Shown: one piece after another, positions 5,224-5,689 of the stretch
Layout: every line of letters starts with the position of its first letter
How positions within the stretch are numbered: position 1 is the first letter of the stretch
Assembly: GCA_040004225.1 (NCBI GenBank)
Contig: JBDUBI010000155.1
Coordinates: 1 to 5,689, forward strand
Direction of reading: 5' to 3'
Source of the DNA: JALYUA01 sp040004225
GTDB lineage: Bacteria; Acidobacteriota; Thermoanaerobaculia; UBA5066; Gp7-AA6
DNA length: 5,689 bases
Position numbers and translations under genes: made by a program
The notes under the pieces: model-generated
The model's input: the letters and a program-made list of their open reading frames with translations, nothing else
Databases searched by the model: none
Told to the model about the DNA's origin: nothing

Positions 5224-5689
5224 GCGCGGTCGCGCTCGCCTGGCGCAACCTCGTCCGGCAGCGCCGGCGCACCGCGTTGATGGGCGTGGTCGTGGCGTTC
5301 GGATTCGCGGCGTTTGCGCTCGCGGGAGGGTTCATCGCGCAGTCCTTCGAGGGCCTGCGGGAAGGGACCATTCGGAGCGTGGGCCAGCTGCAGGCGGTCG
5401 ATCGCCGCGCGGCCTCGACGAGCGAGGAGACCACTCTCGAATTCGGGATCCCCGAAGCAGCGCGCGCCCGGGCGATCGTCGGGAAGGATTCCGCGGTCTC
5501 GTCCGTTCTGCCGCGCATCGACTTCGTCGGGCTTGCGACGAACGGGACCAAGTCGATCCCGTTTCTGGGCGTCGGCGTCGATCCGGAGCCGGAAGCGGCC
5601 GCGACCGGGGCCCGCGAGCTCGTCACCGTCGGCTCCTACCTCTCGGGGGACGGCGGCGACGGCGTGCTTCTCGGAACGGGGCTCGCTTC
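5220..5689 (+). CDS. FtsX-like / MacB-type ABC permease (partial, N-terminal 156 aa)
   Basis: The ATG at 5220 overlaps the ATPase stop (ATGA), and the frame stays open to the window edge. Residues 5-20 (ALAWRNLVRQRRRTAL) are the usual cytoplasmic amphipathic start, with the W-R-N-L and a basic cluster. The first membrane span follows at about 20-40 (LMGVVVAFGFAAFALAGGFI). The segment after it is the periplasmic core domain: GQLQAV at 55-60 sits where many LolC/E and MacB permeases have a GHLQV-like strand, and the region through 100-150 (DFVGLATNGT, FLGVGVDPE, LLGTGLA) fits the MacB periplasmic fold with its repeated hydrophobic-glycine strands. The remaining spans of the C-terminal FtsX domain lie beyond the window. 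It works with the preceding ATPase; a second permease or a membrane-fusion protein may follow. Whether this is LolCDE-like or MacB-like cannot be decided from the N-terminus. Confidence 0.92.
   Translation, partial: MSAVALAWRNLVRQRRRTALMGVVVAFGFAAFALAGGFIAQSFEGLREGTIRSVGQLQAVDRRAASTSEETTLEFGIPEAARARAIVGKDSAVSSVLPRIDFVGLATNGTKSIPFLGVGVDPEPEAAATGARELVTVGSYLSGDGGDGVLLGTGLA

Noticed and set aside
4805..5626. A 273-codon minus-strand frame opposite the ABC operon
   Set aside because: It mirrors the ATPase and permease, whose motifs are complete, and its product is Arg-rich low-complexity sequence.
1..5689. CRISPR array, tRNA/rRNA genes, insertion-sequence ends
   Set aside because: No regularly spaced repeats, no cloverleaf pattern, no rRNA sequence that I recognise, and no transposase or paired terminal repeats were seen on either strand.

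Overview
The window is GC-rich bacterial DNA with a strong preference for G or C at third codon positions. A DUF748/AsmA-like inner-membrane protein and a LolCDE/MacB-type exporter both point to a diderm (Gram-negative-type) bacterium. I cannot fix the phylum from the sequence. There is no rRNA, tRNA, CRISPR array or insertion sequence, and only one weak hint of phage-derived material.

Layout. Positions 1-1813 carry four separate minus-strand genes: the N-terminal part of an FAD-dependent oxidoreductase resembling UDP-galactopyranose mutase (cut by the left edge), a 158-aa protein resembling the phage ABA-sandwich family, a 50-aa bacterial metallothionein, and an 89-aa protein with one membrane span. 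Gaps of 142-304 bases separate them, so they are not a tight operon. Positions 1814-2125 are a divergent intergenic region with overlapping inverted repeats. It leads to a plus-strand gene (2126-2425) for a small protein with an extremely acidic C-terminal tail. That gene converges on a large minus-strand gene (2678-4417) for a 579-aa DUF748/AsmA-like membrane-anchored protein. A 74-base divergent region then precedes a plus-strand operon: a LolD/MacB-type ABC ATPase (4492-5223) and an FtsX-like permease overlapping it by ATGA and running off the right edge.

How the genes may work together. The ATPase and permease form one exporter unit of the lipoprotein-release/MacB superfamily. The divergent DUF748/AsmA-like gene belongs to a group linked to envelope lipid transport or outer-membrane homeostasis, so the right half may be an envelope-maintenance neighbourhood; this is inference from family and position. 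The left half looks like small accessory genes with no shared pathway that I can see.

I did not find a convincing new multi-gene system. The items most worth a second look are the orphan metallothionein, the acidic-tail protein with mutually exclusive hairpins upstream, a dyad overlapping the ribosome binding site of the DUF748 gene, and a conflict between the best Shine-Dalgarno sequence and the true reading frame at the ABC ATPase start.
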